From contig NZ_JAIQUM010000007.1 in assembly GCF_020075705.1 (NCBI RefSeq), positions 1 through 64,000 of the forward strand: a DNA stretch of 64,000 bases, read 5' to 3'. This document shows positions 8,716-17,112 of the stretch, in pieces. Made by a program: the position numbers and the translations under genes. The notes under the pieces were generated by a model. The model did not search any database. It had not been told where the DNA came from and saw only the letters and a program-made list of their open reading frames with translations. Each line of letters begins with the position of its first letter. The stretch's first letter is position 1. This DNA is from Metabacillus rhizolycopersici. GTDB lineage: Bacteria > Bacillota > Bacilli > Bacillales > Bacillaceae.

Positions 8716-9095
8716 ATGCATCAGGTTTCCAACACTACACTTGTGCCATAAAAAAATCATTTTCATTTCCCACTCAATTTCCCGTTATTCCACCGCTCGT
8801 TGTTAAAATAAAGTCTTTCTTTTTCTCCCACTTTTTCCTCATTTTCGCGTTTGTTATCGGTTTAAAATAAAGATTTTCACTCACAATTGTTGATATGTCG
8901 GGCTTGATGGGCTTTTTTCTCACGCTTTTTTGGACAAACTTTATTCCAACTGTTGATGAATTGTGGAAAAGTTTATTTTATCTGGAAAATTTCTATTTTT
9001 TAGTTACACTTTAAAACAAGCTGCGCCACACACTCCACATGGCTTGAGTGCTGAGCGCAAACATAATGACGTAGCGGTGTTTACCGTATCTATTA
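8716..9095. other. Gene-free stretch with a short RlmCD/RumA 3' remnant
   Basis: No gene is supported here. At about 9018-9040 the sequence AGCTGCGCCACACACTCCAC is identical to the 3' end of the methyltransferase gene at 51.9 kb. On the minus strand it codes for HVECVAQL, preceded in another frame by MFALSTQ. This looks like the frameshifted tail of a lost RumA-family gene. The rest is AT-rich without clear signals. Confidence 0.5.
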
Positions 9096-9473
9096 TTACA
9101 GAACTTCCATATTATTGAAGTCGATAATCAATTTGTTAGAGAGGAAGAAATCACTCCCGATAATCCCATCAAAACCGTGCATCTCTCTGACATCACCAAG
9201 TTGTATGGTAAAATCATTTAGATAGAACTTATCTATCATCATGCTACTTACTTTTTGTTCAATACAGATTTCAGTTCCACCGATTCCGTACATCTTTCGT
9301 GTTATCGCATTTTCTAAATCAAGCAATAGTCCAATTTCTTCACATAAATCCGTATCTAATATGGTTGAAGAACAGCCTGTATCCAGCAGTACGTTGCTAA
9401 ATGTCTCTTTTCTTCCATTGTATTCAATCTCAACAGAGACTAGAGGTAAGTGGTCTTCCATTCGAAATTTCAT
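9096..9473 (-). CDS. Retropepsin-like aspartic protease domain protein, 125 aa
   Basis: Small clan AA aspartic protease. The active-site motif is LLDTGCSST with DTG at residues 31-33, and the C-terminal flap-side motif is FDGIIGSDFF followed by IIDFNN. These match single-domain retropepsin-like proteins of Firmicutes that would work as homodimers. No membrane segment is present, so it should be cytoplasmic. The start overlaps the stop of the upstream gene by four bases (ATGA), indicating coupling with the 86-aa partner. The cleavage target is unknown. A decayed second copy lies at 10746-11090, on the other side of the unknown gene at 9793-10743. Confidence 0.75.
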   Translation of the reverse strand: MKFRMEDHLPLVSVEIEYNGRKETFSNVLLDTGCSSTILDTDLCEEIGLLLDLENAITRKMYGIGGTEICIEQKVSSMMIDKFYLNDFTIQLGDVREMHGFDGIIGSDFFLSNKLIIDFNNMEVL

Positions 9474-9730
9474 ACTCTTCTTCGCACCCCTATATATGGC
9501 TGCTCAATTACCTTTATTTCTTCATTGTTCGTGTGAAAGATATATAATTCACGACTTTGATTTTCTGCATGCAATTTTTTGTATACTTTCCATGCAGCAT
9601 TGCCGTTTTCAAAGTCGTCGATGACAGACATTTCTTCAATGATTCTTTCATTATCTTCCGTTTTAGCTTTAAGTGATTCAACCAAGACACAACGATTTGG
9701 AAATTGCTTACGTACTTCACTCCATTTCAT
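9470..9730 (-). CDS. Small partner of the retropepsin-like gene, 86 aa, unknown
   Basis: The protein begins MKWSEVRKQFPNRCVLVESL and is mixed alpha/beta with many charged residues; it has no signal or membrane segment. The ATG at 9730 is preceded by GGAGGT. It overlaps the aspartic protease gene by four bases, so the two are almost certainly cotranslated. A regulator, adaptor or substrate of the protease is a reasonable guess, but nothing in the sequence decides it. Confidence 0.6.
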   Translation of the reverse strand: MKWSEVRKQFPNRCVLVESLKAKTEDNERIIEEMSVIDDFENGNAAWKVYKKLHAENQSRELYIFHTNNEEIKVIEQPYIGVRRRV

Positions 9731-9792
9731 TTATCAGTACCTCCGTTTTATCCTATTATTTGCTTATATTTTGCTTTACTGGTTCAGAAAAT

Positions 9793-10743
9793 TTATGGAT
9801 ACTGTATTGACAAAGTTAAAGGATTGGAAAATTCCTGTTGTGCTATACTACTTCTTGGTTTATATTCTTTATCTCCAATTGCATCATTAATTTGATCCCG
9901 GTAGCGATTAACATATTGTAGGGTAGCTAAACTTAGAAGAGATTGCACTTCCAGTGGAGTAAGCCACATATATTCATACAACTCTTTTGAGATTTGTTCA
10001 ATTGTCTTTGCCCCTACTTCTTGCCCAATCATAGCCATCATATCATCTATAGCTTGATGCCTTCTTTCTAGTCTACTATCAATTGCTTCATAAGAAGAGA
10101 CAACCCAATAGAAGCCGTTATAAAATCGTTGAACAACAACATGACAATCAGAGTATTTATATAAGAAATCAGTTCCCTCACTATTCCATATAGGCTTTCC
10201 TGTCTCGTCACGTTGGATCAATTTGCTTTTTCCCATCCACACTAAATAAGGATGTTTATTTATATAGAGAGAATATTCATCTTTACTTGAGTATTCATAT
10301 TCTAAAAAAGAAATATCATCATTTGAAAATGAAATAGGCTTTTGTCGAAAAAATTCATGTGCCTCTATCTTATTATAAGGTGCTGTTTCGTCTACATACA
10401 TGGATTTAATATTGCCTAAATAAAGCTTTTCCAATAACATAAACAGAAACTCTGACTGGGATGGATGTATCTTTATTTGGGTGTTATTTTGAAAATAAGC
10501 TAGCTTTTGTTTGTCCCATTTTTCAAGTAGTTGCTTTCTATTAATACGAATACCTTTTCCTTGCTCCAATCTTATCTTCTTTTCTTCTAAATAATTTCTC
10601 TGATTATTTTTTATACACTTTAAAGAATCTTCATAAGTATTTAATAGGGTTACTTTTTCCTGTTCAATCAATTTTTTTAATTGTTCAACAGCCTCTTCTG
10701 TATAATCAAATTCCATATTTAAATTAGAAGACATTAAGACCAC
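9793..10743 (-). CDS. Hypothetical protein, about 312-316 aa
   Basis: The N-terminal 75 residues are strongly charged and probably coiled-coil (EQLKKLIEQEKVTL ... NYLEEKKIRLEQGKG). The rest is a soluble mixed domain with aromatic-rich strands (RFYNGFYWVVSSYEAID). I do not recognise the family. The start may be the first or a later methionine; MSSNLNMEF is also possible. The gene begins two bases after the stop of the decayed protease copy and ends about 60 bases before the small partner gene. The four genes thus look like one minus-strand unit, perhaps a duplicated protease module with this gene in between. Confidence 0.6.
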   Translation of the reverse strand: MVLMSSNLNMEFDYTEEAVEQLKKLIEQEKVTLLNTYEDSLKCIKNNQRNYLEEKKIRLEQGKGIRINRKQLLEKWDKQKLAYFQNNTQIKIHPSQSEFLFMLLEKLYLGNIKSMYVDETAPYNKIEAHEFFRQKPISFSNDDISFLEYEYSSKDEYSLYINKHPYLVWMGKSKLIQRDETGKPIWNSEGTDFLYKYSDCHVVVQRFYNGFYWVVSSYEAIDSRLERRHQAIDDMMAMIGQEVGAKTIEQISKELYEYMWLTPLEVQSLLSLATLQYVNRYRDQINDAIGDKEYKPRSSIAQQEFSNPLTLSIQYP

Positions 10744-10745
10744 CC

Positions 10746-11090
10746 TTACATATTGACTTTTGTACTTATCGTTAGGTTTCCAAAATTAATAACTGCACCA
10801 ACTTGTTGTAAAAAATCCAAACGAATAATCCCATCTAAATCATACCCATAATCCCTATTCGCAAATTCAATAGCAAAATGATTTACTTCTGTAGAACCGA
10901 TTTTTATTGAATCTACTCTTTTAGAGAAAATAGATTCAAAACCACCGACACCACTTATTCTGTAAATTACATTTTTCAGCCATAATTCCATTCGTTTCAC
11001 TAGATCAACCGATACTATTATTTCCAGTATACTATTACCCGTTTTAGATATCGAGGAATCTTTATAGGTGAGTTCAATATGGTAATACCG
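10746..11090 (-). pseudogene. Decayed retropepsin-like aspartic protease gene
   Basis: From 11000 the frame codes for GVGGFESIFSKRVDSI and YDLDGIIRLDFLQQVGA, which are clan AA protease features. The frame is open further upstream to a TGA at 11091-11093. There it reads HIELTYKDSS then KTGNSI, which aligns with YNGRKETF...LDTGCSS of the intact copy, but the catalytic Asp is replaced (KTG) and several residues are missing. No start codon with a binding site exists at the right place. The shorter product starting from GTG at 11000 would lack the active site. Confidence 0.65.
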
Positions 11091-11338
11091 TCATAGAATT
11101 CACTATTTTTGGAATTGATTAGATAATACAACCCAATCATTTCAGTATATACCATTTTTAGGATATAATTTTTCTCCTTCAAAATTATCTTAATAAAGGA
11201 AACTATGGGGACATTCTTCGACTTACTCTTTTGCCATGATAAGCCCTCATGAGCCCTCTCAACTCTCCTTTTAAAAATAGTAAAACATCCTAGTTGTTCA
11301 TTCGTATTAATAGTAAATACACTGAAGAGGTGATCTTA
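11001..11338. other. Intergenic stretch upstream of the zinc-ribbon gene
   Basis: Apart from the upstream part of the decayed protease gene (to 11090), I see no gene. The sequence is AT-rich and should contain the promoter of the zinc-ribbon gene. Confidence 0.4.
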
Positions 11339-11536
11339 ATGAGTGATCAAACATTAACTTGTAAGGCTTGTGGGAGTACTTCCTTTGCTGTTGGAGAATT
11401 AGGACATGGCTATGCAAATATCAGACCAGTGAACAAACGAATGACAACAGGCTCGCCTTTACTACTTACATATTGCCAAGATTGTGGGGAAGTTGCCTCC
11501 ATGAAAGTAAAAGAAATCGGTAAATTAAAGAATTGA
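11339..11536 (+). CDS. Zinc-ribbon protein, 65 aa
   Basis: ATG at 11339 with GAGGTGAT just upstream is the best start. Two CxxC pairs (CKAC at residues 8-11 and CQDC near 47-50) should bind one zinc ion, as in small zinc-ribbon proteins of Bacilli. Between them lies GHGYANIRPVNKRM. No signal or membrane segment is present. The role is unknown; nucleic-acid binding is common in such folds but not proven. The gene stands alone on the plus strand, facing the symporter genes. Confidence 0.7.
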   Translation: MSDQTLTCKACGSTSFAVGELGHGYANIRPVNKRMTTGSPLLLTYCQDCGEVASMKVKEIGKLKN

Positions 11537-11624
11537 TAACTCAGAAATTACTTTATAAAAATAATTATATGGGACAAGGGGACAAGCGAGACCGCTGAAA
11601 AAGTCCGACTTTTTAAAAATAAAG

Positions 11625-11675
11625 TGAGACTCCCATCAGTGGGGGTTTCTTCATCCCCCACTGATGAAAGTCTCA
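11625..11675 (-). terminator. Strong terminator after the symporter gene
   Basis: TGAGAC...CATCAGTGGGGG pairs with CCCCCACTGATG...GTCTCA around a short loop. The hairpin ends two bases from the symporter stop codon and is bidirectional. Confidence 0.85.
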
Positions 11676-11677
11676 TT

Positions 11678-13174
11678 TTATGCGCCTTTCTTTATCTCTG
11701 ATCTTTGTTGTTTAGAAAATAATTGATCGATTATCGGGTTAGATTTGTCCTTTATATTCTTAACGAAAACAGGATTTAGAATGACAAGTACTAAGACATT
11801 TGCAAGCAATCCCCAGAACCCTTCATAAATCCCGAATGTATTTCCAGTCGTGTACACAGTAAAGGTTACAATTAGTCCAACAATTAATCCGATGATTGTA
11901 GCCTCTTTTGTCTGATTTCTCCAGAACAAGCTAAAGACAATTGCTGGAAAGATTTGAACCATTCCAGAAACACCTAGAAGCTGAAGGGATACAAGGGCTG
12001 TTGGGAAAACCATCCCAAAGATTAAAGCTAATCCAATGACGACAAATACCATCGAACGTGTAATCATCGTTAACTTTGCTGGTTTAACCTTTGGATTAAT
12101 AAAATCACGGTAAATATTATTGGCAAATAGATTTGAAGCACCAATCGCCATGATTGAACAAGGGATAAGCGAAGCTAGTGCAATTGTAGAATATGCTAGT
12201 CCTTGAACAACTCCACCGTAAGATACTTGAATTAAATTTAGTAGTGCGAAACGCGGATCACTGCCTTCTGGGAGTACATGAAATGCTGCAAAACCTAGGA
12301 AAACAACAAGAATCAACACAATATTGTAAAATGGCAAATAGATCGCATTTTTTCGAAGCGTATCAGCATTTTTAGCGGTAAATACACCTGTTGCAGCATG
12401 AGCCCACATAAATAATGCCAGTCCAGAAACTAATGAAGCTGTGACAAACCATGGAATCCCTTTTGGCCCACTTGTAGGGATTGTAAGAAGCTCGGGAGAT
12501 TCTACCACGAGTTTATCGATCATTGATCCCCAGCCTCCAAAATGGATGATTGGAATTGACACAACTAGGAATAACATAATAACCCAAACTAAAATGTCTT
12601 TAATAATCGCAGTGTAGGTTGGTCCTTTTATTCCACTAAAGAATGTATAAAAGGCAACTAATAGGAATGATACGATAACAACAACCTTAATATTAATAAA
12701 ACCTGTACCGGCAACTGTTAGTGTATCTTGAATACCCGCTAACTGCAGATCAATATAAGGAATGAGCATTAGAACGCCAACAATTGCTATTAGCAAGGAC
12801 AAAAATTTACTATCAAATCTTTCCTTAGCATAATCGGCAAGAGTTGTTAATTTATGCTTTTTAGACACCTCCCATAGTTTCGGCAGATAGAAGTAAGAAA
12901 TAAAGAAAGCAATAATTGTATACGGAATAGCGAAGAAAGCAATACTTCCACTTGAATAGGCTGTACTAGTCAACCCTAAAAATGTATAAGCTGTATAAAG
13001 ATCGGCACCGACTAAAAGCCAAACTAACAATGGCCCAAAACGTCTACCACCAACCGACCACTCTTCAACAGAGCTTCTATTCGCCTTATCTCTTCCAGCT
13101 ATAAATCCAATTAAAACGACTGTTAAAACAATGAAACTTGTGATTAGCAAAGCTGTTAAATTTCCATGCATCAT
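11678..13174 (-). CDS. Sodium:solute symporter (SSS family, YhjB/MctP-like), 498 aa
   Basis: Polytopic membrane protein with about 13 helices, of the sodium/solute symporter family that includes PanF, MctP and B. subtilis YhjB. EEWSVGGRRFGPLLVWLLVGADLY near residue 40 and the GVSGMVQIFPAIVFSLFW segment late in the protein are family features. The substrate is probably a mono- or dicarboxylate but cannot be fixed by eye. It overlaps the DUF3311 gene by four bases (ATGA). The pair matches the yhjC-yhjB arrangement, in which the small DUF3311 protein accompanies the symporter. Confidence 0.85.
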   Translation of the reverse strand: MMHGNLTALLITSFIVLTVVLIGFIAGRDKANRSSVEEWSVGGRRFGPLLVWLLVGADLYTAYTFLGLTSTAYSSGSIAFFAIPYTIIAFFISYFYLPKLWEVSKKHKLTTLADYAKERFDSKFLSLLIAIVGVLMLIPYIDLQLAGIQDTLTVAGTGFINIKVVVIVSFLLVAFYTFFSGIKGPTYTAIIKDILVWVIMLFLVVSIPIIHFGGWGSMIDKLVVESPELLTIPTSGPKGIPWFVTASLVSGLALFMWAHAATGVFTAKNADTLRKNAIYLPFYNIVLILVVFLGFAAFHVLPEGSDPRFALLNLIQVSYGGVVQGLAYSTIALASLIPCSIMAIGASNLFANNIYRDFINPKVKPAKLTMITRSMVFVVIGLALIFGMVFPTALVSLQLLGVSGMVQIFPAIVFSLFWRNQTKEATIIGLIVGLIVTFTVYTTGNTFGIYEGFWGLLANVLVLVILNPVFVKNIKDKSNPIIDQLFSKQQRSEIKKGA

Positions 13175-13374
13175 TCAATACTTCCTTTCGATTTATCTAA
13201 TCGATAGATTACAAACGTACATATCGGAGTGAGAATCATTCCTAAAAATAACCAAAAATGAAGAAATGGCAATCCGAGAATAATAGGATCAATTCGATTT
13301 ACAAAAGGTATTGCACCGAGCATAAGTACAAAAGGCAAAACGAATAGGATTACACTTATGAATTTTTTGCCCAT
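13171..13374 (-). CDS. DUF3311 small membrane protein (YhjC-like), 67 aa
   Basis: Two membrane helices (about residues 5-25 and 37-57) joined by FVNRIDPIILGLPFLHFW. This layout is typical of DUF3311 proteins encoded directly upstream of SSS-family symporters. The ATG is preceded by AGGGGAGATA. Its stop overlaps the symporter start, so it is likely a small subunit or stabilising partner of that carrier. This role is inferred from gene order only. Confidence 0.8.
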   Translation of the reverse strand: MGKKFISVILFVLPFVLMLGAIPFVNRIDPIILGLPFLHFWLFLGMILTPICTFVIYRLDKSKGSIE

Positions 13375-13531
13375 ATTTATCTCCCCTAACTTTAGTAATA
13401 TGATATTTCAGAATAATAAGAATTAAATAATAATACCATAATGAAATAATAAAACAAGAAATTCGTTTTGAAAAAAAGCTTAAATATTGTGGTAAATGAA
13501 AACTCAATAGCAACTTTTTGCTTCTAAAACT

Positions 13532-13774
13532 AAGTTTGACGGTCATTGGAGAGATCACAAAGACGAGTGGATACACACAATCAAGTTACTTAACTAGAGC
13601 TCAAGCTTTAGCAGGAACTACAGGTAAACATATTCTTACCAAAAAACGTGCACATGGAGATATTTTAAAATAGAATAAAAATCCTAACGAATTGTTTATT
13701 CTTGATAAGAATGCTGTAATTAAAACTCTTTTCAAACCTAAATACCCTAATAACTCAAAAGGTTATGAGTATTA
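13532..13774 (+). pseudogene. Remnant of a polymorphic toxin C-terminal domain
   Basis: One frame reads KFDGHWRDHKDEW, then after a shift SYLTRAQALAGTTGKHIL and TKKRAHGDILK. An in-frame TAG follows, then NELFILDKNAVIKTLFKP and a stop. The GHW...H...EW start, the thread RA-GD-LK and the K-P ending resemble the toxin domains found at the C-terminus of LXG, WapA-like and CdiA-like proteins. At least one frameshift and one stop make it non-functional. A truncated immunity-like gene follows 24 bases later. Confidence 0.6.
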
Positions 13775-13798
13775 AAAAAGCAGTAACAACGAGGTGAT

Positions 13799-13984
13799 TT
13801 GATGAACTATATCTGTCCTGTATCTGGTTTTGATAAGTTAGACGAACCTGCTTATGACAACTATAATGATCCTTCATTTGAAATTTGCCCTTGTTGTCGA
13901 TTTCAATTTGGAGACGACGATGACGTAGAGATTAGTGAAGGCGTTTTTATGCAAGGCTGTTTTCTTAGAAATTGTTGCTTTTAA
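13799..13984 (+). CDS. Truncated zinc-ribbon immunity-like protein, 61 aa
   Basis: The first 45 residues (YICPVSGFDKLDEPAYDN then SFEICPCCRFQFGDDDD) match a widespread small protein that begins with CPVCG and CPCC zinc-binding pairs and is often found behind polymorphic toxins. Here the first pair is CPVS, with one Cys lost. The last residues (GVFMQGCFLRNCCF) do not fit the family, so the C-terminal part has been replaced or frameshifted. GAGGTGATTTG provides a binding site. Probably a decaying immunity gene of the toxin remnant just upstream. Confidence 0.55.
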   Translation: MMNYICPVSGFDKLDEPAYDNYNDPSFEICPCCRFQFGDDDDVEISEGVFMQGCFLRNCCF

Positions 13985-14146
13985 TATAAGGAAAATTATT
14001 AATTGTAAGTTGAATTTCTGGTATACTTGTTATGGATATTAATGGTAAATTTATATCATTTATAATAAATAAAAAAATTTAAAATAAGTAACCATTTTAG
14101 ATATCAAACGTATTTAAACAAGGTGTTATATAAAGGGGGAGAAAAA

Positions 14147-14437
14147 ATGGGAGCGTTATTTGAACTATTAAGCTCTATTGGAACACTTCTGCTTCCGTTT
14201 ATAAAAGAAGTAACGGAGGAAGAAATAGATAAGAATATAAAATTTTTAAAACAGTACCAATGGTTTCTAAAACATTGGGATGATGATAAATATAAGGAAT
14301 TAATTAACGAAGACGTAGATGTTCGTTATGTAATTGGAAAATTTAATAGAAATAAAATGAAAAAGATTTCCTATCACAATAAATATCAAATAAAAATTAA
14401 CAAAGTTTTACTAACAAAAACAAATTATCGTGCTTAA
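14147..14437 (+). CDS. Hypothetical protein, 96 aa
   Basis: ATG at 14147 has AAAGGGGGAG at the right distance; an upstream GTG at 14123 has no site. The protein has a hydrophobic N-terminal helix (ALFELLSSIGTLLLPFI) and a basic, lysine-rich C-terminal part. It may be a short membrane-anchored or toxin-related protein, but I do not recognise it. It stands alone in a region of toxin debris and is followed by a strong terminator at 14608-14662. Confidence 0.4.
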   Translation: MGALFELLSSIGTLLLPFIKEVTEEEIDKNIKFLKQYQWFLKHWDDDKYKELINEDVDVRYVIGKFNRNKMKKISYHNKYQIKINKVLLTKTNYRA

Positions 14438-14607
14438 TTGTATATGTAATTAAAGACTATGCTTTAGAATGATAACTAAGGAGCCCATTAGCTTGAGGAT
14501 TATCCCCACTCCAATGGATACACTCCCTTTTATTTTTACACAAAAAGAACGTATATTCTATAAATTACTTTTAATTGTAAAAAGTTCTTAAAGAAAATTT
14601 TAGAACT

Positions 14608-14662
14608 ATAACAAAAGCACAAGAGCCCCGTTATAATAACGAGGCTCTTGTGCTTTTGTTAT
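14608..14662 (+). terminator. Long near-perfect inverted repeat / terminator
   Basis: ATAACAAAAGCACAAGAGCC pairs with GGCTCTTGTGCTTTTGTTAT across a short loop that itself contains CGTTATAATAACG. It follows the 96-aa gene, with T-rich sequence on both sides. Confidence 0.8.
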
Positions 14663-14728
14663 TTGTTTATATTTATTAACTTCTTAATAATGGGTTTAAT
14701 AAATACAGCTTCTACTCTCTGCTTTACC

Positions 14729-14772
14729 ATCACTTGTGATACGGTTCACCATAGCATATCTAAATGAGGTTT
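14729..14772 (-). repeat. Gene-end repeat, copy C (codes for YGEPYHK-stop)
   Basis: On the minus strand it reads CYGEPYHK-TGA, with a TAG upstream in the same frame. It shares the CCTCATTTAGAT leading segment with copy A. No gene body is attached. Confidence 0.65.
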
Positions 14773-14867
14773 CCCAAAAAAGCGGGGACTAGCAAATACT
14801 TTTGAAATGAAAGGGGCTCCCCCCATGAAGGGATACTCATACATCATGTTTATTTATTTTTAATTGT

Positions 14868-15503
14868 CTACATATGCGTTAACAGGCGATCCTTTTGGTC
14901 AAGGAAATATACCATCAGTTTCTTACATTGAGGAATAGAAAATCCTAAAATTGGACCTAATCCAAACGCAATAAACACTGTTCCAATTCCAACAGGCCCC
15001 CCTAACATCCAACCAAGAAGAAAAACGAGTACTTCAATTCCATTTCTAACCAACGGGATACTCCAACCCGTTCTTTCAACAATTATTAACATAAAGCTGT
15101 CTCTAGGACCTGCTCCAAAATCAGCAGAAACATATAATCCAATACCGTACCCTATTAAAACAATACCTATGATAAAGGCAATTGTTGCTCCTGCTAAACT
15201 ATCAATGCTAGGTAAAATCCAATTAAAAAGATCAATAAATAAACCTAGAAACAGCATATTCAAAAAAGCCCCTATTTTTGGCCATGCCTTATTGAAAATT
15301 GAACCTATCAACAAGAGTAAAAATCCACTTATTATCGACCAAGTTCCAATAGTAAAGCCAAATTTAGTAAATAGACCATAATGAAAAACATCCCATGGTC
15401 CAATCCCTAAATGCTTTCCTTCAATTGTTAAAGATATGCCAAATGCTAACACCATTAATCCAAAAATAAAAAAAGACCAGCGTAGAATCCATTCCTTTTT
15501 CAT
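14868..15503 (-). CDS. YczE/YyaS/YitT family membrane protein, 211 aa
   Basis: Five or six membrane helices. GIGPWDVFHYGL near residue 35 and the later ADFGAGPRDSFML repeat are the conserved halves of the YczE/YyaS family; the duplicated G-G-P-D/R motif suggests internal symmetry. Family members are integral membrane proteins of unknown transport or regulatory function (YczE influences surfactin production in B. subtilis). The ATG is preceded by AGAGGAGCGG. The gene stands alone between toxin-related debris and ends 96 bases before repeat copy C. Confidence 0.75.
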   Translation of the reverse strand: MKKEWILRWSFFIFGLMVLAFGISLTIEGKHLGIGPWDVFHYGLFTKFGFTIGTWSIISGFLLLLIGSIFNKAWPKIGAFLNMLFLGLFIDLFNWILPSIDSLAGATIAFIIGIVLIGYGIGLYVSADFGAGPRDSFMLIIVERTGWSIPLVRNGIEVLVFLLGWMLGGPVGIGTVFIAFGLGPILGFSIPQCKKLMVYFLDQKDRLLTHM

Positions 15504-15853
15504 AACCGCTCCTCTATCTTATATCTTATTCTTTTATTAATATAACATTAAATTTGGACAGAATTTATAATCTATATTTTCTGAAATATAACCAAAAAAG
15601 CGTATCTTTCATTTTCTTATTAAAGGAGAATTATGGGGGCTTATTCGTTTTAACAATGGAAAAGCTGACGAGGGCAAGATTATATAGCCACGTCAGCTTT
15701 TTCTTTTTGCAGATAAAAAAATTCCTCCATTTGTTATGGTTATCTAAAAAATCATCAATAAGAAGAATATATCTAAGTTTGGCTCTTGAATAGATTTTAC
15801 CTAAAATCAAAGGAGGAGAACATTAAATCAACTTATTTAGTTTTAAAAAAAGG
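15504..15853. other. Intergenic stretch with a terminator-like hairpin
   Basis: AAAAGCTGACG at 15660-15670 pairs with CGTCAGCTTTT at 15691-15701 and is followed by T-rich sequence, so a plus-strand transcript may end here. An ATG-led frame of 79 codons covers the area, but it spans the hairpin and has poor composition, so I do not accept it as a gene. Confidence 0.4.
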
Positions 15854-15903
15854 AACTCATTTACTTATGGTACGGTTCCCCGTAATGTGGCAAATTGAGG
15901 TTT
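15854..15903 (-). repeat. Gene-end repeat, copy D (codes for LNLPHYGEPYHK-stop)
   Basis: The minus strand reads NLNLPHYGEPYHK-TAA then ATGAGTTCC, as in copy A. It is in the same frame as the 98-codon reading frame just upstream, from which it is separated by one TAA. The two may be parts of one broken gene. Confidence 0.65.
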
Positions 15904-16142
15904 TAATTAGTAATAAGTGAATCATGATTTCTTATTAAATATGATTTTAGTTTATCTGTAGTTTCTTTATGCTCGAACAATTTACGATTTTCAAATTCTA
16001 ATTCTTCAGCTACTATCATCTCTCTTATATTCTCAATTACTTTTTTAATTAAAGTATACGTAATATCCTCATTCTTGATCTTTGAACCAAAAAAGCCAAC
16101 AGAATCGTCCTCATGTTTTTGTTTTTCCTTTGCCCAGTTCAT
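15903..16142 (-). CDS. Hypothetical helical protein, 79 aa, possibly a broken gene end
   Basis: The frame is open from 16199, but the part above 16142 overlaps the 3' end of mmuM. I therefore take the ATG at 16140-16142, weakly served by AGG. The product (MNWAKEKQKHEDDSVGFFG ...) is highly charged and helical and has no known motif. Its stop is followed in frame by the GEPYHK tail of repeat D. Insertion of a stop into a longer gene, or an immunity gene next to a toxin remnant, are both possible. Confidence that it is expressed is low. Confidence 0.35.
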   Translation of the reverse strand: MNWAKEKQKHEDDSVGFFGSKIKNEDITYTLIKKVIENIREMIVAEELEFENRKLFEHKETTDKLKSYLIRNHDSLITN

Positions 16143-16152
16143 TTTCCTATGG

Positions 16153-17112
16153 TTATTTAAAAATCTTAGAAGTCCGCCACTTTTTTGATATCTCCGCAAT
16201 ATGATGTGGTGCCGTTCTGCAGCATCCTCCTATTAAACGTGCACCTGCTTGATACCATTCTTCAGATTGAATATCAAACGCGCTACATTGTTCATGGCCA
16301 TGCCATGTTTTTGTTTCGGGATTATAGGTTTCTCCGGAGTTTGGATAAACAAGGAGCGGTTTATTTGTGTTTGCCCGTAACTCTTGGATAGCACCCGTTA
16401 CAATAGTTACTGATGCACAATTAATCCCTATTGCAACAATTTGATCATTTTTTTCAAAAACTCGTGCACACTCGGAAAGCTTTATACCTTCACTAATCTC
16501 TTTCTCATTTTTTAAAGAAAAGGAAAGCCAGGCATATGTATCAGGAAATTCACGTAATAATGAATCTAATACACTTGCTTCTTGCAGGGAAGGAATGGTT
16601 TCAAATGCTAACAGATCTGCTCCTGCTTCAATTAACGCTGACATTCTTGACCGATGAAATTCTGCCAATGTATCATCTGTTACACCATAATTGCCTACAT
16701 ATTCTGAACCATCTGCGAGGTAAGCGCCATATGGTCCAACTGATGCCACCACCAATGGTTTAGGCCTATTCGTTTCGTTATTTTCCTTCCAAAAATCATC
16801 TCTTGCTCTTCTTGCGAGCAACACCGTCTTCTTCATTAACTCCAGAGCTTCCTGCTCTTGTATTCCACATGCGGAAAAACCATCAATAGTAGCTTGATAG
16901 CTTGCCGTGATGGCACAGTCTGCCCCTGCACGAAAATAGTCCGAATGAACCTGATAAATCAGTTCTGGATTCTCCAGTAACGCACGTGCAGACCAAAGGG
17001 GGTCATCCAAATTACATCCATGCGCCTCCAGTTCTGTAGCCAATGCTCCATCAAGAATCATAATGGAATGTTCGGATAAAATGGCTTCAATTGGATTGAT
17101 TTTGTTGGACAT
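16153..17112 (-). CDS. mmuM: Homocysteine S-methyltransferase MmuM, 319 aa
   Basis: Transfers a methyl group from S-methylmethionine to homocysteine to make methionine. The fold is the Hcy-binding TIM barrel: [13 protein letters not shown] at the start, then ITASYQA. The zinc ligands are the Cys of IGINCAS (about residue 230) and GGCC near residue 295. The length fits B. subtilis YbgG and E. coli MmuM. It overlaps the upstream permease gene by 26 bases, so the two are translationally linked and share the SAM riboswitch upstream of mmuP. The 3' end overlaps the frame of an uncertain small gene. Confidence 0.92.
   Translation of the reverse strand: MSNKINPIEAILSEHSIMILDGALATELEAHGCNLDDPLWSARALLENPELIYQVHSDYFRAGADCAITASYQATIDGFSACGIQEQEALELMKKTVLLARRARDDFWKENNETNRPKPLVVASVGPYGAYLADGSEYVGNYGVTDDTLAEFHRSRMSALIEAGADLLAFETIPSLQEASVLDSLLREFPDTYAWLSFSLKNEKEISEGIKLSECARVFEKNDQIVAIGINCASVTIVTGAIQELRANTNKPLLVYPNSGETYNPETKTWHGHEQCSAFDIQSEEWYQAGARLIGGCCRTAPHHIAEISKKWRTSKIFK

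Noticed and set aside
8676..8870. 64-codon plus-strand frame after the MATE gene
   Set aside because: It starts inside gene-end repeat B, has no binding site and has low-complexity composition.
15554..15793. 79-codon plus-strand frame
   Set aside because: It spans a terminator-like hairpin and has no family match or good start.
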